64,000 nucleotides of DNA from UBA2029 sp037447125 (GCA_037447125.1 JBBIHG010000001.1:186001-250000), one strand, 5' to 3'. Counted from the first letter of the stretch, positions 52,550 through 61,373 are shown. Program-made: numbers and translations. The notes: generated by a model not told the origin, from the sequence alone.

Positions 52550-53073
52550 GGCCGCCAGCGAACTTCTGCCAGGTATGCGGGCACCGCCTCATAGACCGCC
52601 TGGCACACGGCAAGGTGCGCCGCGTTTGCCCGGCCTGTGGCTTCACTCACTTCCGCGACCCGAAAGTGGCCGTGGCGGCCTTTATCGAAGAGCACAGGCG
52701 CGTCCTGCTCGTGCGGCGCGCGTACAATCCTGAGCGGGATAAATGGGCGCTGCCGGCAGGTTACGTGGATTACGGCGAGGACCCCGCCGCCGCCGTTGTT
52801 CGAGAGGTCAAAGAAGAAACGGGCCTGGATGTCGCGGTCGTCGAGCTGCTGTCCGTCGCCGGAGGGTCGGTGGATTTCGGCGCGTCAATCGTCATCACCT
52901 ACGCCGTTACTGTGCTGAGTGGGTCGGCTCGACCCCACGACGACGCCGACGCCCTGCTGTGGCTCAGTCCCGGCGACGCGCTGCCAGAGCTCGCCTTCGA
53001 CAGCACGCGCCAGGCCCTGGCAGCCTGGCAGCAGCGTCAGAACGCTGAGCGCCCCAGGGAAGACCCCTGCTAG
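52546..53073 (+). CDS. Nudix hydrolase with N-terminal zinc ribbon
   Basis: In the 175-residue protein, Cys8, Cys11, Cys28 and Cys31 form a zinc ribbon. The Nudix box reads GYVDYGEDPAAAVVREVKEETGLDV (Gx5Ex7REVxEETGL), complete with its catalytic glutamates. The layout resembles NudC-like or ADP-ribose/NADH pyrophosphatases. The substrate is unassigned. It is translationally coupled to the anti-sigma gene. Its stop overlaps the convergent SDR stop by 4 nt. Confidence 0.92.
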   Translation: MRPPANFCQVCGHRLIDRLAHGKVRRVCPACGFTHFRDPKVAVAAFIEEHRRVLLVRRAYNPERDKWALPAGYVDYGEDPAAAVVREVKEETGLDVAVVELLSVAGGSVDFGASIVITYAVTVLSGSARPHDDADALLWLSPGDALPELAFDSTRQALAAWQQRQNAERPREDPC

Positions 53074-53999
53074 CGCCAGTCTCCGCCGTTCCTGTCTGCC
53101 TGCCCGATCTTGCGCATGGTAGAGACCCACTCCGGCGTCATCCACAAGCGCCAGTAAACGCTCAGCAGCAGCGGCGCGTAGCGCTCCGCCAGAATGCCCA
53201 ACCGGGCCATGACGCCGCCGAGGATGATCTCTTTCTCGCCGCGCACCAGTCCCAGCACCGCCCGCTCCGCCACATAGTCAGGGTGCTCTACGGGGAGACC
53301 ATAACGCGCAACCAGCCCCTCTACTTCCGACGGGACCATATCCGTGTGCATCCAGCCGGGCAGCACGAGAGTCAGGTGCACACCGGTGCGGTGCAGCTCG
53401 CGGCGCAGCGTGTCGGTGAAACCCGCCAGCCCATATTTGGTGGCCACATAGGGCGCGAACATCGGGATCGCCGCCCGCGCCAGGCCGGAGCCAATGTTGA
53501 GAATGTAGCCGTGATTATTGGCCAGCATGGAGGGCAAAGCGAGCTGAGTTAGCCGGATCGCCGCCCACAGATTGACGCGGATCATTGCTTCCACCCGCGC
53601 CGGGTCCTGCTCCTGGAACGGCCCACCAGCTGAGATACCCGCATTGTTGACCAGCACATCAATCCGCCCGAAGCGCGCCAGCGTCTGCTCGACGACACGG
53701 CGCAGATCATCCTCTTGCGACACGTCGGCGGGGATCACCAGGACATCAGAGGTGTAAGGCTCAACCTCGCGCCGAACCGCCTCCAGGCGATCTTCACGGC
53801 GTGCGACCAGCACCAGCCTGGCCGCCCGTCGCGCGAAGGCGAAGGCCAGCGCCCGTCCCAGGCCGGACGAGGCACCGGTAATGATCACGACTTTGTCGTT
53901 GAGCACCAGCGTCGAGTGCCGGGGCCGGAAGTAGCGCACCAGCCAGTAGGCAGCGCCTGCGAGCAGGCCAGCTGAGATTATGTGCCGCAGGAGTCGCAT
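53070..53999 (-). CDS. Membrane-anchored short-chain dehydrogenase/reductase
   Basis: The 309-residue protein has an N-terminal hydrophobic anchor (ISAGLLAGAAYWLVRYF) followed by a classical SDR. Motifs are TGASSGLG (cofactor), NNAG, the catalytic Ser in LNIGSGLARA, and the Tyr-Lys pair in YVATKYG. The basic residue in ARRED after strand 2 suggests NADP(H). The C-terminal part (AERYAPLLLSVYWRLWM) may contact the membrane. A lipid or sterol-like substrate is plausible but unproven. It has a long upstream leader. Confidence 0.9.
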   Translation of the reverse strand: MRLLRHIISAGLLAGAAYWLVRYFRPRHSTLVLNDKVVIITGASSGLGRALAFAFARRAARLVLVARREDRLEAVRREVEPYTSDVLVIPADVSQEDDLRRVVEQTLARFGRIDVLVNNAGISAGGPFQEQDPARVEAMIRVNLWAAIRLTQLALPSMLANNHGYILNIGSGLARAAIPMFAPYVATKYGLAGFTDTLRRELHRTGVHLTLVLPGWMHTDMVPSEVEGLVARYGLPVEHPDYVAERAVLGLVRGEKEIILGGVMARLGILAERYAPLLLSVYWRLWMTPEWVSTMRKIGQADRNGGDWR

Positions 54000-54185
54000 T
54001 GGATCCGATCCTTAATGTCGTGCTGCCTCGGCGAACAGACCAGCGCTCGCGCGGGACGCGAACCTGGTGGCGCGGGGGCACAGGCGTGGCACGGCACCCT
54101 CGTCGGCGCCTTGCCAAGGTGTAGCCCAGACCCCCAGGGCCCAGTCCCGCCCGCGCGGGACAGCCCCATCGTCCAGTCTGAATCT
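54000..54185 (-). ncRNA. GC-rich structured leader or small RNA upstream of the SDR gene
   Basis: A good promoter at 54220-54192 should start a transcript near 54185, leaving about 186 nt before the SDR ATG at 53999. The region is very GC-rich with several self-complementary segments: a perfect 7-bp hairpin GTCCCGC/GCGGGAC at 54144-54161 and CCTTG/CAAGG near 54110. No ORF or known RNA signature (SRP, 6S, tmRNA, RNase P) is recognised. No T-run terminator is visible before the SDR gene. Confidence 0.35.
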
Positions 54186-54191
54186 GCCGCG

Positions 54192-54220
54192 ATTCTAGTC
54201 CGGTGCGACCCGCCAGGCAA
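54192..54220 (-). promoter_or_regulatory. Promoter of the SDR leader
   Basis: TTGCCT (54220-54215), a 17-bp spacer and TAGAAT (54197-54192). Confidence 0.55.
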
Positions 54221-54284
54221 TTCCCCAAACAAGTGAGGCGACCGAATGGCCGCCCCGCGCGGTCTCACAGGACAGTCTGCCAGC

Positions 54285-55799
54285 TTACGGGCCGAAGGCC
54301 AGCGTGATCTCGCGGGTCATGTCCGAGAGCAGATACGGGAAGATGCCCAGCGCCAGCGTGCCAACCGTCGCGATGCTGATCGCCCAGGCCAGCGGCGCCG
54401 GCACGTTGGCCTCACCCTCGCCCTGCTCGAAGTACATGTACCACACGATGCGCAGGTAGTAATACGCCGAAACGAGGCTCGTCACCACGCCAACCACGGC
54501 CACCGGGATCAGGTCGGCGGCGATGGCCGCTTTGAAGACGAACCACTTGCCGACGAAGCCAGCAGTGAGCGGAATACCCGTCAGGCTGAGCATGAAGACC
54601 GTCATCGAAGCAGCGAGCAACGGCTGCTTGGCCGCCAGCCCGCGCATACTCTCCAGCCCCGTGTTGGACGCATCGTCCCGCTCGACCGCGATCACAACCG
54701 AGAACGCCCCCACATTGGTGAACGCATAAGCCACCAGGTACATGATCACGGCGCGGGCTGCTTCGTCGGTCACGGGGGCCGAACCCGCCGCCGCCACGCC
54801 AATCAGAATGTAGCCGGCATGGGCGATGCTGGAATAGGCCAGCAACCGCTTGAGATCACTTTGCACGATGGCAACCAGGTTGCCCAGAATCATGGTGAGC
54901 GCAGCGAGCAGCCACACCGTATCCTGCCAGGCCGCAACAAGGCCCCCGTCGAGCGCGAAGCTGGCCATTCCCGAGCCGAGCACGCGCACCAGAGCCGCGA
55001 AGCCTCCTACCTTGGCCGCCACACTCATATAGGCGACGACCGACGTTGGCGCGCCCTGGTAGACATCGGGTGCCCACATGTGGAATGGTACCGCGGCTAC
55101 CTTGAAACCCAACCCGACCAGCAGCATCCCTGTCCCGATCAGCAGCAGATACTTGCTCGACGAATCCTCGGCGATGATGCCCTCTACCGCCCCCCAGATG
55201 CCCTCAAGATGCGTCATCCCGGTCGCGCCATAGACCAGCGCGATCCCGTAGACGAGAAAGCTCGAAGCAAATGCCCCCAGGATAAAGTACTTGAGCGCGC
55301 TTTCCTCAGACGCCTCCTGGGGCCAGCGGAAGCCGCTCAGGATATACAGCGGGATACTCAGCAACTCCAGCGCCACGAACACGACCACCAGATCCCCCGC
55401 CGCGCCCATGACCATGACGCCAAGCGTGGTGAACAAGAGCAGGTAGTAGTACTCGCCTCGCTGCCGCTTGATCCGGTCCAGGTAGTTGTAAGCGACCATG
55501 ACGCCGAGCAGGGCGGTGATCAACGCGATGACATTGACCCCGTCGCTGTATGTATCGGCGATGTACATCCCCCCGAAGGCCCGCTCGCCGTCGCCAAACC
55601 GCGCCACCCCACCGAGCGGGAGCAGTGCCAACACCAGCGAGATCGCCAGGCCCAGCATCGTCAGCGCCGCGGTGAGGTGCTTGCGAGTCTGCGGGATGAA
55701 CAGGTCTACTATCATCAGCAGGCAGGCGAACAGCGCCAGGAAGGTGACCGGCAGGGTCGCGGCGATGTTGAGATCGCTCAGACTCGGGACATCAAACAT
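54285..55799 (-). CDS. nuoN: NADH-quinone oxidoreductase subunit N
   Basis: A 504-residue antiporter-like membrane subunit of complex I that contributes to proton translocation. It has about 14 spans with the family blocks GDLVVVFVALELLSIPLYILSGF, VYGIALVYGATG, FHMWAPDVYQGAPTSVVAYMS (channel lysine/histidine region), SDLKRLLAYSSIAHAGYILIGV and LTGIPLTAGFVGKWFVF. Length is normal. It is the last gene of the nuo run, 12 nt after nuoM. Confidence 0.96.
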   Translation of the reverse strand: MFDVPSLSDLNIAATLPVTFLALFACLLMIVDLFIPQTRKHLTAALTMLGLAISLVLALLPLGGVARFGDGERAFGGMYIADTYSDGVNVIALITALLGVMVAYNYLDRIKRQRGEYYYLLLFTTLGVMVMGAAGDLVVVFVALELLSIPLYILSGFRWPQEASEESALKYFILGAFASSFLVYGIALVYGATGMTHLEGIWGAVEGIIAEDSSSKYLLLIGTGMLLVGLGFKVAAVPFHMWAPDVYQGAPTSVVAYMSVAAKVGGFAALVRVLGSGMASFALDGGLVAAWQDTVWLLAALTMILGNLVAIVQSDLKRLLAYSSIAHAGYILIGVAAAGSAPVTDEAARAVIMYLVAYAFTNVGAFSVVIAVERDDASNTGLESMRGLAAKQPLLAASMTVFMLSLTGIPLTAGFVGKWFVFKAAIAADLIPVAVVGVVTSLVSAYYYLRIVWYMYFEQGEGEANVPAPLAWAISIATVGTLALGIFPYLLSDMTREITLAFGP

Positions 55800-55811
55800 C
55801 CGCCACCGCCT

Positions 55812-57332
55812 TTACTGCCCCGTCGCCGACAGCGCGTAAGCCTGCACGTAGTCCACCAACTCTTTCACCGAGCCGTCCATGAATTTGAAGAAGTAGCCGG
55901 CTTGCAGCCCGATGGCGAACACCATGACCAGGATCGGCACGAGCGACCATAGTTCCTGCCAGTTGAGATCGGGCAGGCGCTTGTTCTCCTCTTTGTCGAG
56001 CGCGCCCATGAAGACCGTGTTGAACATGTACAGCATATACACGGCAGCCAGGATGATGCCGATCGCAGCGAAGAAAGTGAACCACCAGCTCAATACGCTT
56101 GAGCCCGCCGAGCCGAGCAGAATCGTGAACTCGCCCACGAAGCCGTTCAGGCCGGGCAACCCCATGCTAGAAAGCACAATCACCAGGGCGATCCCGCTGT
56201 AGAGGGGCATCGCCCGCCAGATGCCGCCGAACGCGCTCATCAGCTTGGTATGCCGGCGCTCGTACAGCACCCCGACCAGGAGGAACAGGCCGCCCGTGCT
56301 GATCCCATGATTGACCATTTGCAGGATGCCGCCCTGAATGCCCGCCGGATTCAGCGCGAAGATGCCCAGCATGACAAACCCCAGGTGGCTGATCGAGGAG
56401 TAGGCCACCAGCTTCTTGACATCCTTCTGTCCATAGCTGACCCACGCGCCGTAGATGATCCCGATGACCGCCAGCAGCGCAATGTAGGGCGCGAACGTCT
56501 CGCTGGCCGCCGGGAAGAGCGGCAGATTGAAGCGCACGAAGCCATAGGTGCCCATCTTCAACAGCACGCCGGCCAGGATGACCGAGCCGGCGGTCGGGGC
56601 CTGCACGTGCGCGTCAGGCAGCCACGAATGCAGCGGCCACATGGGCACCTTGATGGCGAAGGCGACGGCGAAAGCCAGAAAGAGCCAGCGCCCGGTCGAG
56701 GTGCTGAACGTCAGCTCGCCACTCTTCAGCATGGCGAGTATATCAGGCAGGCTGAACGTCTTGGCCTCGTTGCCCAGCCACAGGATGGCCAGCAGCATCA
56801 GCAGGCTGCCGGCCATCGTATAGAGAAAGAACTTGATGGCGGCGTAGATGCGCTCCTCGGCTCCCCAGATGCCGATCAAGAAGTACATCGGCACGAGGGT
56901 CACTTCCCAGAAGATGTAGAACAGGAAGAGGTCCTGGGCCACGAAAACACCAATCATGGCCCATTCCATCAACAGCAGGAACATATAGTACAGGCGCACG
57001 CGGTCTTTGATCGGGTTGAACGACGCCAGAATCGCCAGGGGCATGATAAACGTCGTCAGCAGCACCAGCCAGAGGCTGATGCCGTCCACGCCCACATAGT
57101 AACGGATGGTGAAGGAGTCCGCCGTGATCCAGTCCACCCGCTGCACCATCTGCAAACTGGACACGGCCGTGTCGAAGTTGCGCACCAGCAGCAACGACGC
57201 GCCAAAAGTGACCAGCGAAGTCACCAGCGCCCCCCATTTGTAGGCCTGCTCGGTGCGCGAGAAAAGCATCATCAGCACCAGGCCCACGAGCGGGAGCATA
57301 AGCACCACAGTGACCAGCGAAATGTCTTCCAT
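55812..57332 (-). CDS. nuoM: NADH-quinone oxidoreductase subunit M
   Basis: A 506-residue antiporter-like complex I subunit. Typical blocks are VAQDLFLFYIFWEVTLVPMYFLIGIWG (with the key Glu), KVPMWPLHSWLPDAHVQAPTAGSVILAGVLLKMGTYGF, KLVAYSSISHLGFVMLGIF and MGLPGLNGFVGEFTILLG. AGAGGGA precedes the ATG. It is separated from nuoL by 18 nt. Confidence 0.97.
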   Translation of the reverse strand: MEDISLVTVVLMLPLVGLVLMMLFSRTEQAYKWGALVTSLVTFGASLLLVRNFDTAVSSLQMVQRVDWITADSFTIRYYVGVDGISLWLVLLTTFIMPLAILASFNPIKDRVRLYYMFLLLMEWAMIGVFVAQDLFLFYIFWEVTLVPMYFLIGIWGAEERIYAAIKFFLYTMAGSLLMLLAILWLGNEAKTFSLPDILAMLKSGELTFSTSTGRWLFLAFAVAFAIKVPMWPLHSWLPDAHVQAPTAGSVILAGVLLKMGTYGFVRFNLPLFPAASETFAPYIALLAVIGIIYGAWVSYGQKDVKKLVAYSSISHLGFVMLGIFALNPAGIQGGILQMVNHGISTGGLFLLVGVLYERRHTKLMSAFGGIWRAMPLYSGIALVIVLSSMGLPGLNGFVGEFTILLGSAGSSVLSWWFTFFAAIGIILAAVYMLYMFNTVFMGALDKEENKRLPDLNWQELWSLVPILVMVFAIGLQAGYFFKFMDGSVKELVDYVQAYALSATGQ

Positions 57333-57350
57333 AAGTTCGGTCCCTCTGGG

Positions 57351-59639
57351 TTACAGGCCTAGCCAATCGCGGATCAAAGGAAGCAGGATCAAGACCATCA
57401 CCAGCAGCGTGCCAAAAAGAACGCTCATGGCGTAGATGTGCACGTAGCCCGTCTGAATCCGGCGCAACCGGGACGCTGCCCGCCGCGCGGCATGGCCGAG
57501 GCCGTCGAACGAGCGGTCAATGATCTGCTTGTCCACGCGCCACGTTAGGGCGCGCGTCGCCGCGTTGAACGGGTCGCGCAGCAGACGCTCGTGCACGTAA
57601 TCGTGCAGGAACCGCCAGTCAACCTGTTCGGCCAGCCAATAGGCCGCGTTGCGATAGGGATAGACCACGTACTTGAAATAGAACTCGTCCCAGTAGAGCT
57701 TGGCATTGGCCAGCGTAAACGCGCGTTGCGTCCGCGTGTTGAGGGCCAGCGGGTCTTCGCGCAGCACGGCCAGCGCCCGGTCGTTGTACACCAAGCGCGC
57801 CAGGTAGATAGCCCCCAGCGCCAGCAGCACGGCGAAGGTTGCCAGCAAGAAGCTGAACGTACCCGCGTGGGCATAGGGCACGCTGTGCTCCAGGAAGCTG
57901 GTGAACCGGTGCTCACCCAGCAGCCAGTCCAGGATAGGGAACCCGCTCGGCACGTTGATGAAGCCAATCAGCAGGCTGAACGCCGCCAGCACGATCAAGG
58001 GCCAGGTCATCACCCGCGAGGACTCCCCGGCGTGCGCCGCCGCCGCGTGGCGCGGCTTGCCCAGGAAGATCAAGCTGACCTGCCGCCACATGTAGAACGC
58101 GGTGAAAGCTGCCGCCGTCAGCAGCAGCACAAAGCCCACATAGCCGCTGAGCAGCCCTTTGTCCACGCCGGCTTTCAGCGAGTCCAGCAGAATCTCGTCT
58201 TTCGACCAGAAGCCTGCAAAGGGGATGATCCCGGCGATGGCCAGCGTCCCAAAGAGATACGTCCAGTAGGTCACGGGCATCCGCTCTTTCAGCCCGCCCA
58301 TGAACCGCAAATCCTGCGGGTCGAACTCGTCGTCGGCGTGCCCTGAGTGGCCGTGTGTGGCGTGATGGTGCCCGTGCTCCATGCCGTGAATGACCGAGCC
58401 GGACCCCAGGAACAACAGCGCCTTGAAGCAGGCGTGCGTCACCAGGTGGAACATGGCCGCCGCGTAGGCACCCACGCCCACCGCCGCGACCATGAACCCA
58501 AGCTGACTGACCGTGCTGTAGGCCAGCACGCGCTTGACATCCCACTGCCCCAGGGCGATGAAGCCAGCCACCAGGGCCGTCGTCGCGCCGATGACCGCCA
58601 CCACAAACGAGGAGAACTCGGCAGCGTGGTAGAACACGTTGGCGCGCACCATCATGTACACGCCCGCCGTGACCATTGTCGCCGCGTGGATCAGCGCGCT
58701 GACCGGCGTAGGGCCGGCCATCGCGTCCGGCAACCACACGAAGAGCGGAATCTGCGCGCTCTTGCCCGCCGCGCCCAGCAGGAAGAGCAGCGTGATCAGG
58801 GTGAGCGTCGTCTCGAAGCTCAGCGAGACCATGCCGAAGTTGACCCGATGCCCCCCCTCTTCGAGCCACAGTTCAGCCTGGTTGAACACGCCCAGTGGCC
58901 CTGAGATGGCGGGGGTCTCCTCTTCAGCGGGCAGCGCCGGGGCGAACAGGGGTGCTTCTTCCTTCGCCGCGGCGTGGGGCACAATGGGCGCTTCGCCTTC
59001 CCGGTAATAGTCAAGCGTCCCGAACGTCCAGAAGGTGATCAGCACGCCCAGGATGAGTCCGAAGTCGCCCACCCGGTTGACGATGAAGGCCTTGCGCGCG
59101 GCATCACTGTTCCTCCAGCCGACCCCGCCGGGTTTGTCGAACCAGAATCCGATCAGCAGGAACGAGCACAGGCCCACGCCCTCCCAGCCGACGAACATCA
59201 TCAGGAAGTTGTTGCCCGTCACCAGGATGAGCATGAAGACCAGGAACAAGTTCATGTAGACGAAGAAGCGCGGAAACCGCTCGTCGCCGTGCATGTAGCC
59301 GACAGCGTAGAGGTGGATCAGCGTGCCGACGCCCGTCACCACCAGCATCATCGTCACGCTCAGGGTATCCACGCGAAAGGCCCAGGGGATGGTCACATTC
59401 GCCGCCGGGATGACGATCCAGTCGGCCAGGATGGGCATGCCAATCACCGCAGCTTTGTAGCCAGTGTTCACCTGCGCGATCCACAGCAGGACCGCGATCA
59501 CAAAGGCCAGGCCGCTGGCACCTACCGCCACCACGCTCACCCCGCGCTCGCCAAGCTGCCTGCCTGCAAAGAGGTTGATCAGCATCCCAACCAGCGGGAT
59601 CAAGACCACAAGCGGTACCAGGTTGAAGAAGTTGTCCAT
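57351..59639 (-). CDS. nuoL: NADH-quinone oxidoreductase subunit L, with extra loop segments
   Basis: A 762-residue distal antiporter-like subunit, longer than the usual 610-660. Core motifs are intact: FVGWEGVGLCSFLLIGFW, KSAQIPLFVWLPDAMAGPTPVSALIHAATMVTAGVYMM and KRVLAYSTVSQLGFMV. An insertion at about residues 212-268 is rich in Ala, Glu and Pro. A His-rich segment (HGHHHATHGHSGH) lies near residues 420-440. The C-terminal lateral helix region continues to residue 762. AAAGGA precedes the ATG. The gap to nuoK is 62 nt. Confidence 0.97.
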   Translation of the reverse strand: MDNFFNLVPLVVLIPLVGMLINLFAGRQLGERGVSVVAVGASGLAFVIAVLLWIAQVNTGYKAAVIGMPILADWIVIPAANVTIPWAFRVDTLSVTMMLVVTGVGTLIHLYAVGYMHGDERFPRFFVYMNLFLVFMLILVTGNNFLMMFVGWEGVGLCSFLLIGFWFDKPGGVGWRNSDAARKAFIVNRVGDFGLILGVLITFWTFGTLDYYREGEAPIVPHAAAKEEAPLFAPALPAEEETPAISGPLGVFNQAELWLEEGGHRVNFGMVSLSFETTLTLITLLFLLGAAGKSAQIPLFVWLPDAMAGPTPVSALIHAATMVTAGVYMMVRANVFYHAAEFSSFVVAVIGATTALVAGFIALGQWDVKRVLAYSTVSQLGFMVAAVGVGAYAAAMFHLVTHACFKALLFLGSGSVIHGMEHGHHHATHGHSGHADDEFDPQDLRFMGGLKERMPVTYWTYLFGTLAIAGIIPFAGFWSKDEILLDSLKAGVDKGLLSGYVGFVLLLTAAAFTAFYMWRQVSLIFLGKPRHAAAAHAGESSRVMTWPLIVLAAFSLLIGFINVPSGFPILDWLLGEHRFTSFLEHSVPYAHAGTFSFLLATFAVLLALGAIYLARLVYNDRALAVLREDPLALNTRTQRAFTLANAKLYWDEFYFKYVVYPYRNAAYWLAEQVDWRFLHDYVHERLLRDPFNAATRALTWRVDKQIIDRSFDGLGHAARRAASRLRRIQTGYVHIYAMSVLFGTLLVMVLILLPLIRDWLGL

Positions 59640-59701
59640 GCGCGTTCCTTTAGGCTCAGGTGGCGCATTGAGCCTGGTCTGGCCCGAATAGCCCCCGTTG
59701 C

Positions 59702-60016
59702 CTATCCCCTGAACATACGCAGATTGTCAATATCAATGCTTTTCTTGGTCCGGAAGATCGCGACGATCAGCGCCAGCCCCACCGCGACCTCGGCGGCCGC
59801 CACGGTCATGACGAAGAACACCACCAGGTGCCCGTCTCCGCTGGCCCACTGCCGGGCAAAAGCCACCAGCGCCAGGTTGGCCGCGTTCAGCATGAGCTCG
59901 ACTGACATGAACACCAGAATGGCATTCCGCCGCAGCAGAACGCCCATGGCGCCCATGACAAATAGCAAGGCGCTCAGCAGCACGTATAGCTCAACCGCGA
60001 CTCCCGACGATCCCAT
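59702..60016 (-). CDS. nuoK: NADH-quinone oxidoreductase subunit K
   Basis: A 104-residue, three-span complex I subunit. MGVLLRRNAILVFMSVELMLNAANLALVAFA carries the conserved membrane Glu, and VFFVMTVAAAEVAVGLALIVAIFR carries the second one. GGGGGAAG precedes the ATG. Length and motifs are normal. Confidence 0.97.
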   Translation of the reverse strand: MGSSGVAVELYVLLSALLFVMGAMGVLLRRNAILVFMSVELMLNAANLALVAFARQWASGDGHLVVFFVMTVAAAEVAVGLALIVAIFRTKKSIDIDNLRMFRG

Positions 60017-60055
60017 AGGGACTTCCCCCTCTGTTGCTCGCTCAGGCTATCTCAG

Positions 60056-61249
60056 CTAATCCCCGGTCTCGCCCGACGTGGACTGCTCAAGACCGGGCGG
60101 CGGATTGGCCAGTTGGCGCTCGACCGCTTTGCGCGGAGTCAGGCTCTCGTGTGTCAGCACGACGGCGCCGACCATCGCCACCAGCAGCAGCAGAGCGACC
60201 AATTCGAATGGCAGCACGTAATCTGTGAACAGCAGCCGCCCAACGTGTGTGGGACTGCCGAAGGAAGTCATGGCATCGGCGCGCAGGCTGATCACCACGT
60301 CGGTGAAGGAATTGTCCGGCTGGCGCTGCTCGGCGAAGACCCACAGCACCAGCGTGTTGGCATCCAGCATCTGCTGCGGCAATTCCGATACGGGCGCTCT
60401 CTGGCTGCCGGTCGTGTAGAGAGCGACATCGCGCGCCCCTTTGGAGAGCTCGAATTCCTGCGCCTGGCCGTAGGCCAGGGCGCTGACCAGCACCTCACCG
60501 TACTCTTGATCGCGGAGGTCCACCAGGGGTCTGTCGGGCAGCGCATTGACAGCCACCAAGCGCAACCCGTCCTTCTTGCCGCTGAAGTCGAACGTGTGCG
60601 CCGCCGCAACAAGCTCCGGCCCCGGAATGCCCATCCGCCCCATCGCCGTCAGCGAGTATGCGTAACCCTTCTCCATAACCACTTGCCGGGTTAGCAGTGC
60701 CCCGGCAGCCTCCGGGTCGGCGCCCGCAGCGAAGGCCGTGAGTTCGAACTCCCCGGAACGCCAGGGCGCGAACCCGGTCCCCGTGCCGAAGGCCACGTCT
60801 TTGGCCACAGGCTCGCCGTCGAGATAGACATCCAGGCTCGCCACACCATCCAGCACGTGCACGGCGCGCACATAGGGCTCTGACCGCCGCGGCTCCGTCC
60901 TGGCTATTTCCCCGTTGATGAGGGCCACGCTGACTGTCACAAAGAACAGCAGAGCCATGATCACCACCGCAGGGGTCAGCCAGCGAAAGCGCGACTGAAC
61001 CGTCGGCACAGTCCGCTCTGCGCCCAACAGCATGATCACGAACAGGAAGAGCACCATGATCGCGCCCGCATAGACGGTGATCTGCACCATCGCCAGGAAA
61101 GGCGCATTGAGCATCAAGAACAAGAACGCGATGCACAGCAGGTTGAGGATCAAGAACAGCGCGCTGTAGACCGCGTTCTCGCTGATGAGCATCAGCGCCG
61201 CCGAGATCAGCGCCAGTGCCCCCACTATGATGAAAAGCGTAAGCTCCAT
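60056..61249 (-). CDS. nuoJ: NADH-quinone oxidoreductase subunit J with a large DUF4397-like insertion
   Basis: 397 residues from ATG 61249 (GCAGGAGC upstream), about twice the usual 165-200. Spans 1-4 are normal (residues 2-22, 27-49, 52-76, 94-112) and include the conserved VQITVYAGAIMVLFLFVIML of span 3. Span 5 (FTDYVLPFELVALLLLVAMVGAVVLTHE) is at about 341-368. Between spans 4 and 5 lie about 210 extra residues. Residues 126-204 match a DUF4397 pattern (VRAVHVLDGVASLDVYLDGEPVA, DVAFGTGTGF, VMEKGYAYSL). Residues 229-307 look like a second diverged copy (LRLVAVNALPD, LVSALAYGQAQEF). With the usual N-out topology of NuoJ this loop faces outside the cell. Confidence 0.95.
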   Translation of the reverse strand: MELTLFIIVGALALISAALMLISENAVYSALFLILNLLCIAFLFLMLNAPFLAMVQITVYAGAIMVLFLFVIMLLGAERTVPTVQSRFRWLTPAVVIMALLFFVTVSVALINGEIARTEPRRSEPYVRAVHVLDGVASLDVYLDGEPVAKDVAFGTGTGFAPWRSGEFELTAFAAGADPEAAGALLTRQVVMEKGYAYSLTAMGRMGIPGPELVAAAHTFDFSGKKDGLRLVAVNALPDRPLVDLRDQEYGEVLVSALAYGQAQEFELSKGARDVALYTTGSQRAPVSELPQQMLDANTLVLWVFAEQRQPDNSFTDVVISLRADAMTSFGSPTHVGRLLFTDYVLPFELVALLLLVAMVGAVVLTHESLTPRKAVERQLANPPPGLEQSTSGETGD

Positions 61250-61333
61250 GCTCCTGCCGTCCTGGTTCGTTCGACCGGTCGCGCCTGGCCCCCTTCTACA
61301 GCCCGGCGCTGCGACGCAGTGTAGCGCAAGACA

Positions 61334-61363
61334 AGAGCCAAGCCAAGCGCAAGGCTTGGCTCT
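61334..61363. promoter_or_regulatory. Perfect 11-bp hairpin between nuoI and nuoJ
   Basis: AGAGCCAAGCC and GGCTTGGCTCT (61334-61344, 61353-61363) enclose 8 nt, starting 10 nt after the nuoI stop. There is no T-run on either strand, so it is more likely an mRNA processing or stability element within the operon than a full terminator. Confidence 0.6.
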
Positions 61364-61373
61364 CTTACCCTCC

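Noticed and set aside
54246..55952. 568-codon plus-strand ORF opposite nuoN
   Set aside because: It is a His/Gln/Arg-rich antisense shadow of nuoN with no family motif and no ribosome binding site.
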